Below, piece by piece: positions 10,668 through 22,037 of a DNA stretch of 64,000 bases. The stretch comes from Periconia sp. R9002 (Eukaryota > Ascomycota > Dothideomycetes > Pleosporales > Periconiaceae), in NCBI GenBank assembly GCA_023627715.1, contig JAMAHW010000035.1:186001-250000 (forward strand), given 5' to 3'. Each line of letters opens with the position of its first letter. Position 1 is the first letter of the stretch. The translations under genes were made by a program, and so were the position numbers. The notes below the pieces were generated by a model. The model did not search any database, was not told the origin of the DNA, and was given only the letters and a program-made list of their open reading frames with translations.

Positions 10668-11678
10668 TCATGACGAAGCCTCAACATCGAGTCCTAGCAG
10701 CTTCTGCGCATTCTTCCATCTGATCCCCTCCAAAACCCCTTCGCTAACCATTCCGCTTTCCTCCAACTGCTTCAGCCAATTCAATCCATCCTTGCTCTTC
10801 GCAAATGGATAATCAACACTATACATGATGCGATCATGCTTTGTGTTCCGCAAAATACAAGCTAGCGGATCTAACGCCCAGTTGCCACTCGTCGTCAGCC
10901 ATAGGTTCGTATCGTAGACCTCTCTGAAAGTTCGCTTCTTTCCCCATCGAGAAGTCAAGCGCTCGATGCGTTGAAGCATGTACGGGATCATCTCGCCCAT
11001 GTGGCCGATGACAATCTTGACCTTAGGGAAACGGTCAAATACGCCCGACGCATACAGGCGGATGATGTGCATTGCGGTGTCGCTATGCCAGCCAAAACCA
11101 AACGACAGGATCTGTGTCAAAAGAGGCTTGGGGAGATGCGGCGCTTCGTAGCTAGCGAATTGTTGGTCGGATGGCCACGTTGGGTGAATGTAAATTGGAA
11201 CGTCCAGCTTTACGACTTCTTCCCAGAAAACATCGAATTCGGGTCCGTCGTAGTACACACCATTTGTGGTATGGCTATCGACCAACGCTCCGACAAATTT
11301 CACGCCGTCTATTCCATCGGAACATGTTCGTTGCAGTTCTTTGGCCGCTTCGGCTGGCTCGTCCATCGGCAGTTCGGCGAAGCCGGCAAAACGCTTCGGA
11401 TATTTACGGACGGCTTCGGCGAGCTGGTTGTTGCAATCGCGACATCGATCCGGTGAGAGATCACCAGGACCGTGGGATATCACTTGCATTGTGACATCTC
11501 CGGAGTCCATGTCCGCGATCCGCAAGTCGCCAAGCTCTGTGAATTGTTCCCAAAGTCCGGGGATGGCTTTAAAGGCGTCGTTGTAGACATCGGGCAGGGA
11601 AGTGGCAGCGCGCGAAAGGAAGTGTTCTTCGAGGGTGATGATTGGGCGTGTAGTTTTCTTTTCCGCGGCTGAAGACAT
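10668..11678 (-). CDS. amidohydrolase-2 family metal-dependent hydrolase/decarboxylase
   Basis: A TIM-barrel amidohydrolase of 336 aa without introns. The ATG at 11678 gives MSSAAEKKTTRPIITLEEHF; the EEHF beginning is shared with 2,3-dihydroxybenzoate and gamma-resorcylate decarboxylase-type proteins. Further metal and active-site blocks are KYPKRFAGFAELPM, DVPIYIHPTWP (His), KIVIGHMGEMIPYML (His) and IMYSVDYPFAKS (Asp). The closing NAQKLLGL motif is also present. Such enzymes act on aromatic acids or related carboxylates in the cytosol. A role in degrading plant phenolics is plausible, but the substrate is not shown by the sequence. Confidence 0.88.
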   Translation of the reverse strand: MSSAAEKKTTRPIITLEEHFLSRAATSLPDVYNDAFKAIPGLWEQFTELGDLRIADMDSGDVTMQVISHGPGDLSPDRCRDCNNQLAEAVRKYPKRFAGFAELPMDEPAEAAKELQRTCSDGIDGVKFVGALVDSHTTNGVYYDGPEFDVFWEEVVKLDVPIYIHPTWPSDQQFASYEAPHLPKPLLTQILSFGFGWHSDTAMHIIRLYASGVFDRFPKVKIVIGHMGEMIPYMLQRIERLTSRWGKKRTFREVYDTNLWLTTSGNWALDPLACILRNTKHDRIMYSVDYPFAKSKDGLNWLKQLEESGMVSEGVLEGIRWKNAQKLLGLDVEASS

Positions 11679-12738
11679 GATTGAAAAGTTCTCTGGATAG
11701 TTTGCAGATGGAATGTTGTTTGTACCTGCCGAGGTTGGAAATGTAGTGAAATGGTGCACTCAAAGATTTATGAGGTTCTGATGGTGGTTATATAGACCAC
11801 ATTCAACCGGGCGTTTGCAGGCCTTAGCGGCAATACCGGATTTAGGAGGTATATACTCGTATCCCCAACATGCTAGTAGGGAGGACCCGCGCAGGCAGCC
11901 ACGGATCTACTATCAGTGACAGTACTGTACAAAACCTATTACACGCCAAGATGGTGTAAGGAAAAGTGGGCCATTGTTAGCTGATCCAGCGATACGAAGT
12001 GGTCCAGTTGTACAAAAACTCGAAATTCCGGACAAAACCATGCTTGATTGGAAGTTGAACTTGTGAAGTATTCCTGTTTGGGAAACGTTCACTAGACTCG
12101 CTCCCCACTTTTTCGTATCTCTCCGTAATAGGCTGGCGGGGCGCCGGTAGTGCTTATTCCGACTATCGCCTGATTTTAGAAACACAACAAAAGCGAGACC
12201 TCTTGCCATATAGTAGAAAATCTTGCTATAAAGAGAGAAAAAAACAAGAAATGCGGTTAGAAAAGCTGTGTCCGACTTGAATTCGCCTTGAAGAATTATG
12301 AGTTTGGCAACCATTCCAATCGCGATCACAATCCGCACGACAGGTTAGCAGGAGCCCTGTCATGCCATGTCAGTGATTTCCTGTAAAGAGCTTTTGCTCG
12401 CTGCTTAGGTAGTAAGGCAACAGGGCATAAGCTTAAACCAATTCAACTTTCGCATGCCTCAGCCTATACGATGTTGCGCAATCTGGCGAAAACAAGAACA
12501 ACATTTGATTCTGGTCATGCACACTCAAAAAAGGGAGCTGTTTCAAAGAAGAAGAAAAAATCTATTGCAAGATGCTCTCAACAACAGGTTATATACAAGA
12601 ACCACAAAAAGAAAGCGAGTGGCTGCCTCATGGAGAAGCTGTTGACAAAAGAAAAGATGCATTCATGACGCCAATGCCCAAAGCCAGCTAGGCGTTGAAT
12701 TGTCCCCCGTTGGTGGTGAACCGATTTCCACTGACAAT
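11679..12738. other. intergenic, about 1 kb
   Basis: Promoter of the amidohydrolase and 3' flank of the next minus-strand gene. A 141-codon open frame on the minus strand (11913-12338) has no domain-like features and is not accepted. Nothing else seen. Confidence 0.4.
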
Positions 12739-13214
12739 CTACTGGAAGTCCCGCTTCATGCCACGCTTCGTGGTAACAACTGTGCACACGCCGTGTTTGA
12801 TGATATCGTGAAGGTCACCGTGGCAGTTGATCTTGTCATTATCGTTTGAAGTGCATCCGCCGACCTGGAGGCCAGAAGAGTCAAGAATGGCAGTGGGGCG
12901 GCCGCCGTTTGAGCCCGAGCAGCCGGTGAGGGTGTATCGCACCGTGCCAAGGTTGAAAGGCTGGGCGCAAGGATCTTTTGTGAGGACGTCAAGGACTTGC
13001 ATTCCGGGGCAAGCATGCTCGTGCTCCTTCCAGGTCACCTGAAGTTTAAAGTCAGCTCAAGTCGAAAAGTTCGTACTCAGGGAAACAAATGTACCCAGTG
13101 GTTGGTCTGGTCACTGTTCTGGAGTTGTTGACCGTAGGCGACTTGTTGGGCATTTGCAACAGTGCCGAAGGCTGCAAGGCCGAGGACGACGAGGGATCCA
13201 GTAGTGAACTGCAT
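12739..13214 (-). CDS. small secreted six-cysteine protein
   Basis: Exons are 13095-13214 and 12739-13038; the 56-nt intron (13039-13094) starts GTACAT, ends TTCAG and sits between codons. The product is 139 aa. Residues 1-22 are a signal peptide (MQFTTGSLVVLGLAAFGTVA, cleaved after NA). The mature chain has six cysteines, in HACPGM, DPCAQP, TGCSGS, GGCTSN, INCHGD and GVCTVV contexts, consistent with three disulfides. The chain ends in a basic tail. A pyrimidine-rich leader precedes the ATG. No known family is recognised; size and cysteine content fit an effector-like or extracellular protein. Confidence 0.8.
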
Positions 13215-15514
13215 TTTGGAATGAATTGGGAGTATTTGAATGAGTTTTGAGTGAGTGTTGAGGTTGGGTAAAATGAATTGATGGTTGCAGTAGTGTGGAA
13301 AGCTGAATGAGAAGCTGTTGTAGTGAAGATGTTGATGGTGATGAGTGAGTTGGGTTATAGAAGCTGGAGATGGGCGACCCTTTTATATTCATTTCTTGCC
13401 ATCCGTTCTTGATTACTGAGATAGCTTTGCGGTGAGTTAGCATAACGAGAAGTCTCTCAAGCCAAACATAGAACAGTGTCTCGTACGAGGCTAAATCTGT
13501 TGATCTCCTGGATTCAGGAATAGATACCCAACAGATTATGGGATTTTGCTCCCAGTTTGAAACAGTTTGTCTTAGGATTCAGAGACCATATTCGAATCTT
13601 CTTCCTGCTCAGGCGCCACTGACGTTGTGCAGGGCGTTTTCGCATGTTCGTGTGGTCCGATTGACGTGAAAATAGCTCAAGTGCGGTATTCTCGGGATAC
13701 TATGACGATGCTGAGTGGGCTTTGCATTGCTGTACAATGGCAGTGTTGATTGCGATTAACAAAGCACAGACCAAAACGAGTATAGGATAGGAATCCATCA
13801 AAATGATAATCCTAAAGGAACGAAACATGGACCCCAAAGGGTGTAGAATATGAGTGCATTGATATGTTGATCCTAACGAAACAAGTCTCCGAGCTACCGA
13901 AACATGGGGCCGATTCTTAGAAACATATTTGATCGGAGTACAGGGGGTGACACGTCTGAAGGCTGCATACTCGGAGGCTCAGCTTAATTGCATTTTATGC
14001 AAATGCCCAGACAAGCGGACTGGCCACTTACCTGCCCCCTGTATGTTGATCGCGAATCCAACCGAACTGTAAAAATAGTTTGCAGGGGCTACTGCGCCAT
14101 TGTACATGTAATTGCCAAAATGAAAACAAGAATATATCGTCGCATAGTAATATGATTGCTAGCGGTCATATATTTCTATGCGTACTATTTGTAAATCTGC
14201 ATGATATTTCACTTTGAGAGTAAATGCCAGAGTTGATTGCAGGAAGTTCTAATCCACGAAGGTCAACCAACACTTTGAACAATAAGCGGAGTTTAATCCA
14301 ACGCCATCCACTTTTAGTATAAGCGCCCAATACTGTAGGAATAGGATGTCTTAGCCACTTAGGTAAATCTTTCTTCCATCCTCAATGTCGTTTATTAATC
14401 TGATACGTCACATCAAGCATTTAGAATAAGGCACCAGGTACCAATTTTAAGCTTAAGGCTGAGCCGAGCTCAGCCTAACCCCGAGCTGCAGTGCAGATCT
14501 CAGGTTACGCCCGCGCCACGAGGGGCGGAGAAAATCCTTCGTACTATTGGTCATACGAGAAATATAATCGGGTATTACACTTCTTCGTATATATGCCTCT
14601 TTAGGTATCAATGTCGCGGAGCAGGTCTCAAGTAACAAATACACCGTAGTTTATAAGACATAATCATGTAGCTTACTCTCCTTCGTAAGCACCAATACCT
14701 ACTCAGGTAGCAATTGATAACATCGCCTGAGGACAGAATCCTATGGTCTCTCTATTGTTCGGTCGTATGACCGTACACTTCCGGAATTAAGATGGTCTGT
14801 GCGGGTTACGTGTCGTCGTTTGAAGGATTCAGGATCACTGTACGTAGTACCACACAAAGCTTAGTTACCCCGCTGCCTAAGCTCGAACCACCTTCTATGC
14901 AAATCTTTAGGGGCCAGGACGTAAAAACGAAGTTCGTGAACGTGACCATCACGATGAAGGCAACCATAAGGTTGCCACTGCGCCCGCCCCCACAACTTCT
15001 TCTATCCCTATATGTGATGTATCAGGTTGATCTGTATGCACACAATGCACTTTTCTCAAGTTCTGATAGGCTAGTGATTGTTTCACTTGATCCTTCTGAT
15101 TCGCCCTTCTGTCTGAAAACAGAAATCTGTCGCGCGCATGTAAATCCCTATACTATGGACGGACAAAAGTGACGGACATAAGGGACAATCGCAGAGAAAT
15201 TTGTGAAAGAGCATATTGTTTTAGGTAAAAACAACTAATTATACATCCTTGACTCTCACGAGTTGTCTATCACTTCGGTCTGCCTCGAGTCAAGTCTGAC
15301 GCTTGCAAATTCTTCTCGGAATAATCAATATATAAAAGGTGACTACCATTGCTGTGTAAAAAGAACATAGGCATTCTTCCAGTTCAGCTAACTGTCTCAT
15401 CTTGACAACTTTTTGAACTTTCATTACTTTCCAAACTTCTTCAGCTCTTCAACCTTCTTTATCTTTCCGAGCACCCCAAATCTGCCACATTCATAACCAA
15501 CAGGACAAGTCAAA
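13215..15514. other. intergenic, 2.3 kb, with a possible MITE
   Basis: Long gene-free stretch. Positions 13931-14051 are bounded by imperfect inverted ends, described separately. A TATA-like element TATATAAAAGG at 15329-15339, followed by a CT-rich leader, belongs to the secreted protein starting at 15515. No supported gene; a 126-codon frame at 14792-15172 lacks features. Confidence 0.45.
13931..14051. repeat. possible MITE-like element with imperfect terminal inverted repeats
   Basis: The left end begins GATCGGAGTACAGGGGG. The right end, read on the minus strand, begins GATCAACATACAGGGGG. The ends match at GATC and at TACAGGGGG, and several of the differences between them are transitions. 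The 121-bp interior has no coding frame. No clear target-site duplication is visible, so this stays tentative. Confidence 0.25.
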
Positions 15515-16021
15515 ATGCTCGGTCACTCACGATTCACATACCTTGCTTCTTTGCTCCTGCTGAGTCCTGCTTTCGCTGCCACCTACTGGCGCATGACTCC
15601 TGATCCACCCGTTCAACTCAAGGCACAGGGGGGGTTTGTCGCCAATGATCCTGACGGGACCGGTTCCGTCACCGACCACGCCAAGAAAATATTAGGAAAT
15701 GAGGACCCATGGATCTCGACTTCAACCGACAAAGATTTCCTCAAAAAGAGCGCCACGTATCCTGGCAACGCCTACATATACACCATCAACACCAGCGGCC
15801 TTGGCGAAATCGCAGACGTCCAGAAAGCCTTCGACGCTATACACGAGGACAATCCTCACCCCGCGGAGAAGGAGCAAGCAGTCAAGGGCCACATCCCATG
15901 GGAGAACATCGTCGAATGGGACGTATACACCCGATCTAAGTACAAGAAGACTGTGACCCGGGAGGCTTACGACAAAGACCCAGCTGGAAATTCGAAGAGG
16001 GAGGTTCCATTCACTGCTTAA
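15515..16021 (+). CDS. secreted ADP-ribosyltransferase-like (enterotoxin A-fold) protein
   Basis: A 168-aa intronless protein with a signal peptide (residues 1-22). The mature chain has the R-S-E layout of mono-ADP-ribosyltransferases that resemble the heat-labile enterotoxin A subunit. The Arg is in YWRMTPDPP (R26), followed by the family's GGF. The STS motif is at 68-70 (PWISTSTD), an AYIYTI strand follows, and a glutamate pair of the E-x-E type (E118, E120) sits just before the conserved IPW. The protein is shorter than many family members and ends soon after the fold in a basic tail. Many fungi secrete such proteins, and some act as effectors. Activity and target cannot be read from sequence. 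A TATA box lies 176 bp upstream. Confidence 0.75.
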   Translation: MLGHSRFTYLASLLLLSPAFAATYWRMTPDPPVQLKAQGGFVANDPDGTGSVTDHAKKILGNEDPWISTSTDKDFLKKSATYPGNAYIYTINTSGLGEIADVQKAFDAIHEDNPHPAEKEQAVKGHIPWENIVEWDVYTRSKYKKTVTREAYDKDPAGNSKREVPFTA

Positions 16022-17581
16022 ACCAATTCTTCTGTTGGTTACGGCGCACAGCTGCTTGGACTGTCAGTTCTGAGATGCCTATCTCACAGTACTAGACTTT
16101 GACTCTAGTTTCCAAGTTCTTCTCTTCCTGTATATTCCTCTTTCCATGTACATAGAACACTCGTTTTTCATAGCCACGCTCGCTTTTTCAATACATGTGC
16201 CGATCTTGGCCGTTCAAACGTTATCTCCTTCAATCCAGCTTTTTCTTACTTTTGATATCTGCGTTAGATGTGCCAAATTATGTCTTGTGAATTACTGAAC
16301 CTAATGTGTCGTTCTATGTGCAATAAAACAGAACCCTTCAAGCAGCTGTATTAAAAGTCGAATATGCGTTTTTGCTTATCATGAGACGAGGTTGACAAAA
16401 GGAACATCATAGCGACCAGATAATATATCATTAGGTGAGCCCGGTGGAATAACGTAGGCAGGGATAGTCTTGAATCTTGCTGTAATATGGTATTGATGTA
16501 ACGAACCAGAAGGACCGCTGTCTTGTCCTGCTTATCTTCTCTTTGCGGTTACCCCATCCATGATTCGTTTCCTCGTTCCTTGAAACATTTTTCAATCATT
16601 TTGTTATTCGGTCCCTGTACTAGTTATTTCGTTCTTGTCTTGTTTGATTTTGATGAACCCTTCATGAACGTGTAGACCCGAAAAGGTAAAGGAATTCTAG
16701 CTTTTGAGGTCCGAAATATGCCTTGAATTGTTTCAAACGCTTGCTTAAAATGGTGAATAGACTGACAGATTTCACTGACCCCCGTCTTGTTCTACAGGGT
16801 TGTTGTGGATTGTTAAATATAGATGTTTTTGTATAAGACCAAGCATTGTGTTTCGAATAAAAAGGACTCGCTATAGACCGCTGATCATACTCGGTTTCAG
16901 CAGGGAAAGTGTCCGTTAATGCTGTCACTCGATAATAAAATAGGTATAACCCTTGCACATCACCCGAGCAATACCTTTGTATGATCTCACCTCCTACTGC
17001 ATTCATATATTGCTTTGGCGCTAATGGGGGAATCGGGCGAAAAATTCTTCCCCCACCCGCCCGGAAGGTTCGGGGGTCGGGGTCTCTCGCGCATTGAACC
17101 ATAGCTGTACTGGGTCGTTATAGGGCGGTTATGGTTAGCCAATAAATTTTAGGAGATGACGTATGTGGGATGGCCGTGCAAATAATTAGGGGCGGCCCCC
17201 AAGTTTCATAGTGGACCGTTGATGCTCCATGGGATTTGTGGCTGCGTACTGTGAATACCCTTCCTTATAGGTACAAGCGCTCCATCGGCGTTCGTAAGCT
17301 ACGTCGATCAGTGGAATCCTGCCCGCCAAGGTGCCGTGACAATGACCTCAGTGCAAGCGAGGGTGCAGCCTAAAACATCCAGATTTTTGCTCTCCAAGGT
17401 ATTTATTTAATCACTTACCGGCTGAAACGCCGACATTGTTTTTATTCTCTTTCTTTCTCTGATTCTGAATTTTCAAGTCAAACAACGAACTCCCCACCAA
17501 CTCCCGTGACCGTCCGACGATAGACACGTACGAAATTCCACACTTCTCACAGGAAATACAACTTGCGACGCAAATCACGCA
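16022..17581. other. intergenic, 1.56 kb
   Basis: A 146-codon ATG frame on the minus strand (16662-17102) has a proline/arginine-rich start and no recognisable domain. Otherwise I see no genes or repeats. Confidence 0.4.
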
Positions 17582-18118
17582 ATGACGTCGGAACAAGAAA
17601 AGCCTGTAGTTATACCTTCGGAGAACGAATCCGATGACGAGGTGACTGAAGAGGAGCTCAAGAGGTACTGGTCGACCAAGTACGAACACAGCTCAAAACC
17701 CCCTATGAAGGAGCCTCTCAAAGCACCTCTGGATGTGACCATCAGCGATGAAGACGTGGAGAAGCTCAAAGTCGGCGAAAGAGCTAAAAGCATGGACGAA
17801 AAGTGGGACTTTGTAATCGAGGATCCGGACGAGAACGGCAACCTATCCCTCCACATTTTCCGAAGCTGGGTGGGGAACCAGGAGGCTTGCTACGTACTAC
17901 ACATCGCTCCAAAGCCGAGCAAAGACGATGGCGGGAGCGCGAAAATCATAGGCATCACTTGGGAAGGGAACAAAGCGGGGTTGCAATGCGATGCCGAGCA
18001 GGCGAAGCTCGAAGCCGTGTTGCTATGCAGAGGCCACCTCAAGTGCAAATTTGAAAACCTCCCGGACTACCCCTCCTCACAGTTCTGGAAAAATTATAAA
18101 AAGTTGGACGCGAAATAG
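17582..18118 (+). CDS. uncharacterised protein with a KWDF..RSWVG signature
   Basis: A 178-aa single-exon protein. Residues 1-75 are acidic and low in hydrophobics. The folded core starts at MDEKWDFVIEDPDENGNLSL and continues HIFRSWVGNQEACYVLHI, a strand-rich pattern. It resembles small uncharacterised proteins with a KW(F/D)..W-HRSWTG signature. IIGITWEGN and a C-terminal LPDYPSSQFWKNYKK helix complete the domain. It has no signal peptide, so it is probably cytosolic. Function unknown; the similarity is from recall and not a search. Confidence 0.75.
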   Translation: MTSEQEKPVVIPSENESDDEVTEEELKRYWSTKYEHSSKPPMKEPLKAPLDVTISDEDVEKLKVGERAKSMDEKWDFVIEDPDENGNLSLHIFRSWVGNQEACYVLHIAPKPSKDDGGSAKIIGITWEGNKAGLQCDAEQAKLEAVLLCRGHLKCKFENLPDYPSSQFWKNYKKLDAK

Positions 18119-18869
18119 GATACTAGGTGTTCATGGGCATCCAGAAGCCCGTCCACCACCTTTAGTTCGGGTTGAAACTTTCTCCTCTCGGATCTTCGTT
18201 CATTTCTTCTATACTGTGTATATATTTCATAGAGTTGCATATTTCAGTTCAAGCAATCAATTCAATCAGAGCTCATACGTAAATGCTCATCCCTGTTCAT
18301 TGAACCAGTACTCAACTCCCGCATGAAGGTGAAGTGAAGCATCTTGTAGACCATCTCAAACTGATCATTCCGCCGTTCTCGAATCTACCTCTTTATCTTT
18401 CATGATGGAATCAAAAGTCGTTACTATGTTTGCAATAAACTGCGCGAGTTTGCATCACCGCGAATCCTTGAGAAATATGGGCACGAATAAGGACATCCCC
18501 CAAGTGGGCTGTTAATGAGTCGACCGGCATGCACCCACTTTTTAGCGTATCCAGGCCCCCACTGCTAGCTAGCGCATCCAAACTTCACCATCCAGCTAGC
18601 TCCCGCGACCAGCTTTGTACTTATTCCAACGTTATTCTGTCTGACAGAAGAATGTCACCTGGTATGCGCTGCTCCGCCATTTTGATTGGCATATCGAGGA
18701 CTTTCCAGAATCTTAGAATCTGCTCTATCTTTGCGCTTTTGAAGCATCGTGTTGAATGAAGCAAGTGTGGCGAATACTATGCAGAGTACCGCCCCGGTGA
18801 CAGTCATCATGTGGTCCTAGATGAAGATAATGCACGTTGTTACTTCTCGAATCAGTCATCGATTCAACA
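18119..18869. other. intergenic
   Basis: 3' flanks of two convergent genes. Nothing further supported. Confidence 0.4.
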
Positions 18870-20367
18870 TCAGGAGACTCCCCAGAGCGTACAAAGTTCG
18901 GCAACTAATGTAGTCGCAGTAGTATACCCGCGTTGCGAAATTTTGCGAAACAAGGAAATGATTCGATTTTGGCCCCGTACATCCCTCGAGCGAGCACCAG
19001 CTACTCTTAGCGGAAAAAATAACATGATTCCAGCAACACCTGCATCCAAAAGCGCTGTGCTCATATCGAAAATCCCTGCCATGTGATGTTCAATCTCGTA
19101 GCGTGGTAAGATGGGCGCACACGGCCCACCCCTTTGCGTCCAATGAGCATGGTAGTCAAATGTCCCCGAAAGATAGATGCTGACTGCATGAAAGTAGGCT
19201 TGTGCAATCAGAAGATCGATGTCTGCTCCATTTTCCCGTTTCACGGAATGTGGCATCGCGATCGACCACTGTGTAACTAGGTTCTTCCATTCCTGCAACT
19301 CATTTCGCAGCGATAGGCCTTCAACCCCAAGCGACTCCGCACGCGCGTATTTTTCTGCAAGCGAAAGCTCTGCCGCCTCAGTATGAACAAAGTGAAGTGT
19401 ACGTATACTTAGTTGGGAGAATTTGGGCAACATGTCGAACAACGCTTCTTTCGGATGCCACAAGGCCATGCCCTCACCTGCCCACAGCAGTGACAGCGCA
19501 TCGGTCCAACTAGGCTCGGCAAGAAACGTGGGTTCCGTAAATAGCAATGAACGCGAAATCTCGAAAATGCGAGTGGAGAGGAAGAACCTGCGCCTCTGCA
19601 CACTATGTTCGTCTTGGAAGGCGAGGCTGCAAGGGTGTTGGAGACGGATAATTGCGCATGTGCCACTGAGGAAGTGCTTCAGCCAGTTCTGGCCAGTATT
19701 GTCGCGCATTAACTGATACGTCTGTCAGGAAAGTAGTTGACGATAATCTGACAGGTAATACCTCAAAGATGCCGAGCAGAAAAGTCGACCACAGCGTATA
19801 TGGTTCTCTCTGGAAAGATTGGTTGGATATCAAACTCTGGATTCGATTGACAGACTGACTGTACGATTGCATAGCTCTGCACATGTCTTGGTGTTGGATA
19901 AGTTTAGACTCGGCACCTTGAACCGTCAAGCAACGATGTAATGATGATATGGCGGATATTACATGCTTTGCGGCTGGCGAAATGTGCAGCATGGCTTGCA
20001 AATCAGTGCGTCTCAGCAACAATTGATCTGAAATGAGATTCATGGGTAGAAAGCAAGCGGTGAAATACGCCAAGTCCTTCTCTAAGTCATTGAAGTAGAT
20101 CAAGGTAGACTTTGGCGCCTTGATCGTTGCAGCTTGTCCCTCCTGACCAACAAAGACCAACGTAGGCTTCTTTGGGACATCCATTTGGCAGATCTGTTTA
20201 GTTTTTGTGCAGTACTGGCAGGGTAGTCCGCCTTGACACTTGAAACGTGGTCAGAGACGTTAATCATCGGCACCACATAGACTTACCTTGATTTTGCGTT
20301 TAACACAGGCTGTGCACCTTTTCCTTCGTGCTCTTCGTCCATCATAAGGCCCGACTTTTCCCAACAT
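18870..20367 (-). CDS. Zn2Cys6 transcription factor
   Basis: Fungal zinc-cluster regulator of 466 aa. Exons are 20287-20367, 19762-20238 and 18870-19712; introns at 20239-20286 (48 nt) and 19713-19761 (49 nt) keep the frame. The first intron splits the DNA-binding domain between Lys and the third Cys, a common position in this family. The spliced cluster reads C-x2-C-x6-C-x5-C-x2-C-x6-C at residues 18-44. The rest is the helical middle-homology type region (LLGIFELMRDNTGQNWLKH, RIFEISRSLLFTEPTF, EWKNLVTQWS). It is divergent from the secreted PAF-acetylhydrolase with about 530 bp between starts, so co-regulation is possible. Its targets are not known. Confidence 0.9.
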
Positions 20368-20897
20368 CGTTTCCGTGGTTGAAGCCCGGAAGCAATAGCC
20401 AAATACAGTGTATGCACGTCAAGTTTTGCTTTCCGCAGAGTAAAGTGTAATTGTCTTTAACTCCCAATCAACTGGATTTCACTCAATTGCGTAGAAAGTG
20501 GATGGTGTGAGTCAACACGCGATGTCGGTTTCATGGTATTCTGATTTTCCAACCGGTGAAACAGAGATAGATCAAGGGAACTTGACCTAAAAAGGCAATG
20601 AAAGAACGCCGCTAGATCGAATCTAGCTTAGTCTACTCATTACACCGAGTCTAAACCGTCTGCGGTGGAGCTGATTCAGGTAAAGTTGATGCCAAATCTA
20701 CTTTCAGTAACATTAGAGCGCTCAATAGGAAGAAAATAGAGCCCACAGTTGAGATGGAAAATAACTTACGTAAACCGCACGTATAAAGGAACTGTGGTCT
20801 TCGGAGATTGAGTCTATTGAATCTATCAAACTCAAGCTCATTCCTCAGTGCTGCATTCTGTCCAATTTTTTTGCTGGCTGCCCGCTCTCATTCCAAA
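20368..20897. other. divergent promoter
   Basis: Lies between the starts of the Zn2Cys6 factor (minus) and the PAF-acetylhydrolase (plus). I found no clear paired CGG operator. Confidence 0.4.
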
Positions 20898-22037
20898 ATG
20901 ATCGCAGTTCCTTCTTTCTTGTCACTTTCGCTTTTCGCATTGTTGCCAAGCATCACGAAGTCATCAATTGTTCTCCCAACCCTCACATCTGGCTGTTCTA
21001 GTACGAGAGTTGAGTCGATGCTACTGAATGATTTCAGTCGCGTTGATCCGTTTTCTCCAAATGGCGGGATTCGATCAGTGATGGTCTCAAGCTTCTTCCC
21101 CATTTCTACCTGCTACAAAAAGAGCCCTACTCCCTACATGCCACCAGGCACCGCCAAATTCATGGACGAAAAGTTTGCCGCATACGGTCTTCCCAACCAG
21201 ACATTTCAAAATATCACGATCGACACCTGTGAGAAATTTCGAATCCCTCGGTACCCTTCAGAAATCTTACCTCTCGTACTATTCTCTGGCGCTCTCGGCA
21301 CATCGCGCCATCTGTACAACGCAATGCTACAGAACGTCGCCGCTAGCGGCTACCTCGTGGTTTCCGTTGACCATCCTTACGATGCCGACATTGTCGAATT
21401 TCCAAACGGAACCCTCGTCCACGGCATTGATATCAGTGATTCTGAAATCGAGCCTGCGGTGAACACGCGTGTCAACGACATCCACTTTGTTTATCAAAAA
21501 CTACGAGATCAGAAAGTTGCAGAGAAACTATTCCCTGGCCATCTAGTTGGTGGAAAGCTACCTAAAACGGCTATATTCGGGCACTCTTTGGGTGGAGCGA
21601 CTGCTGCCGCGACCACGTCCAATATTTCTACCATACTAGGTGCCGCGAACCTTGATGGAACCCTTTTTGGTCCGGTATTGTCGCGTGGTCTTGATCGCCC
21701 ATTTTTGCTTATCGGTCACGAGAACAAAACAAAGGAGAATGATCCTTCATGGGGTGAGATCTGGCCTAGGCTGAGAGGATGGAGGAAGGAATACGAGGTC
21801 AAGGAAACAGCACATTACAGCTTCTCGGATCTTCCATTGATCGCATCCGTCCTTGGAATTCAAGAACAGCTTCCATTGGGGGTGAAGGGTATGATTGGCA
21901 CAATGGAAGGGAAGAGAATCATGGGGTTGACAGTGAATTATGTAACAGCGTTCCTAGATTTGGTTTTGAAGTCTGGGACTCAACATGAGCTGGAAAAGGC
22001 CGACACGAAGTATCCTGAGGCGGTTGAAGTCGCGTAA
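20898..22037 (+). CDS. secreted PAF-acetylhydrolase-like lipase
   Basis: Serine hydrolase of the platelet-activating-factor acetylhydrolase (isoform II type) family, 379 aa, no introns. The ATG at 20898 starts a signal peptide (MIAVPSFLSLSLFALLPSI). Family blocks include PLVLFSGALGTSRHLYNAML near the oxyanion region, SVDHPYDADIVEFPNG, the nucleophile elbow GHSLGG, NLDGTLFGPVL (candidate acidic residue) and TAHYSFSDLP, which supplies the catalytic His. Mature-region sequons (NQT, NIT, NGT, NKT) support secretion. It would cleave short or oxidised sn-2 acyl groups of phospholipids; the natural substrate is unknown. Confidence 0.88.
   Translation: MIAVPSFLSLSLFALLPSITKSSIVLPTLTSGCSSTRVESMLLNDFSRVDPFSPNGGIRSVMVSSFFPISTCYKKSPTPYMPPGTAKFMDEKFAAYGLPNQTFQNITIDTCEKFRIPRYPSEILPLVLFSGALGTSRHLYNAMLQNVAASGYLVVSVDHPYDADIVEFPNGTLVHGIDISDSEIEPAVNTRVNDIHFVYQKLRDQKVAEKLFPGHLVGGKLPKTAIFGHSLGGATAAATTSNISTILGAANLDGTLFGPVLSRGLDRPFLLIGHENKTKENDPSWGEIWPRLRGWRKEYEVKETAHYSFSDLPLIASVLGIQEQLPLGVKGMIGTMEGKRIMGLTVNYVTAFLDLVLKSGTQHELEKADTKYPEAVEVA

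Noticed and set aside
11913..12338. 141-codon minus-strand ORF
   Set aside because: No domain-like composition and no start context; likely chance.
14792..15172. 126-codon plus-strand ORF in the 2.3-kb gap
   Set aside because: No signal peptide, domain or splice context.
16662..17102. 146-codon minus-strand ORF
   Set aside because: Begins at an ATG, but its Pro/Arg-rich start reflects a GC-rich patch and no family is recognisable.
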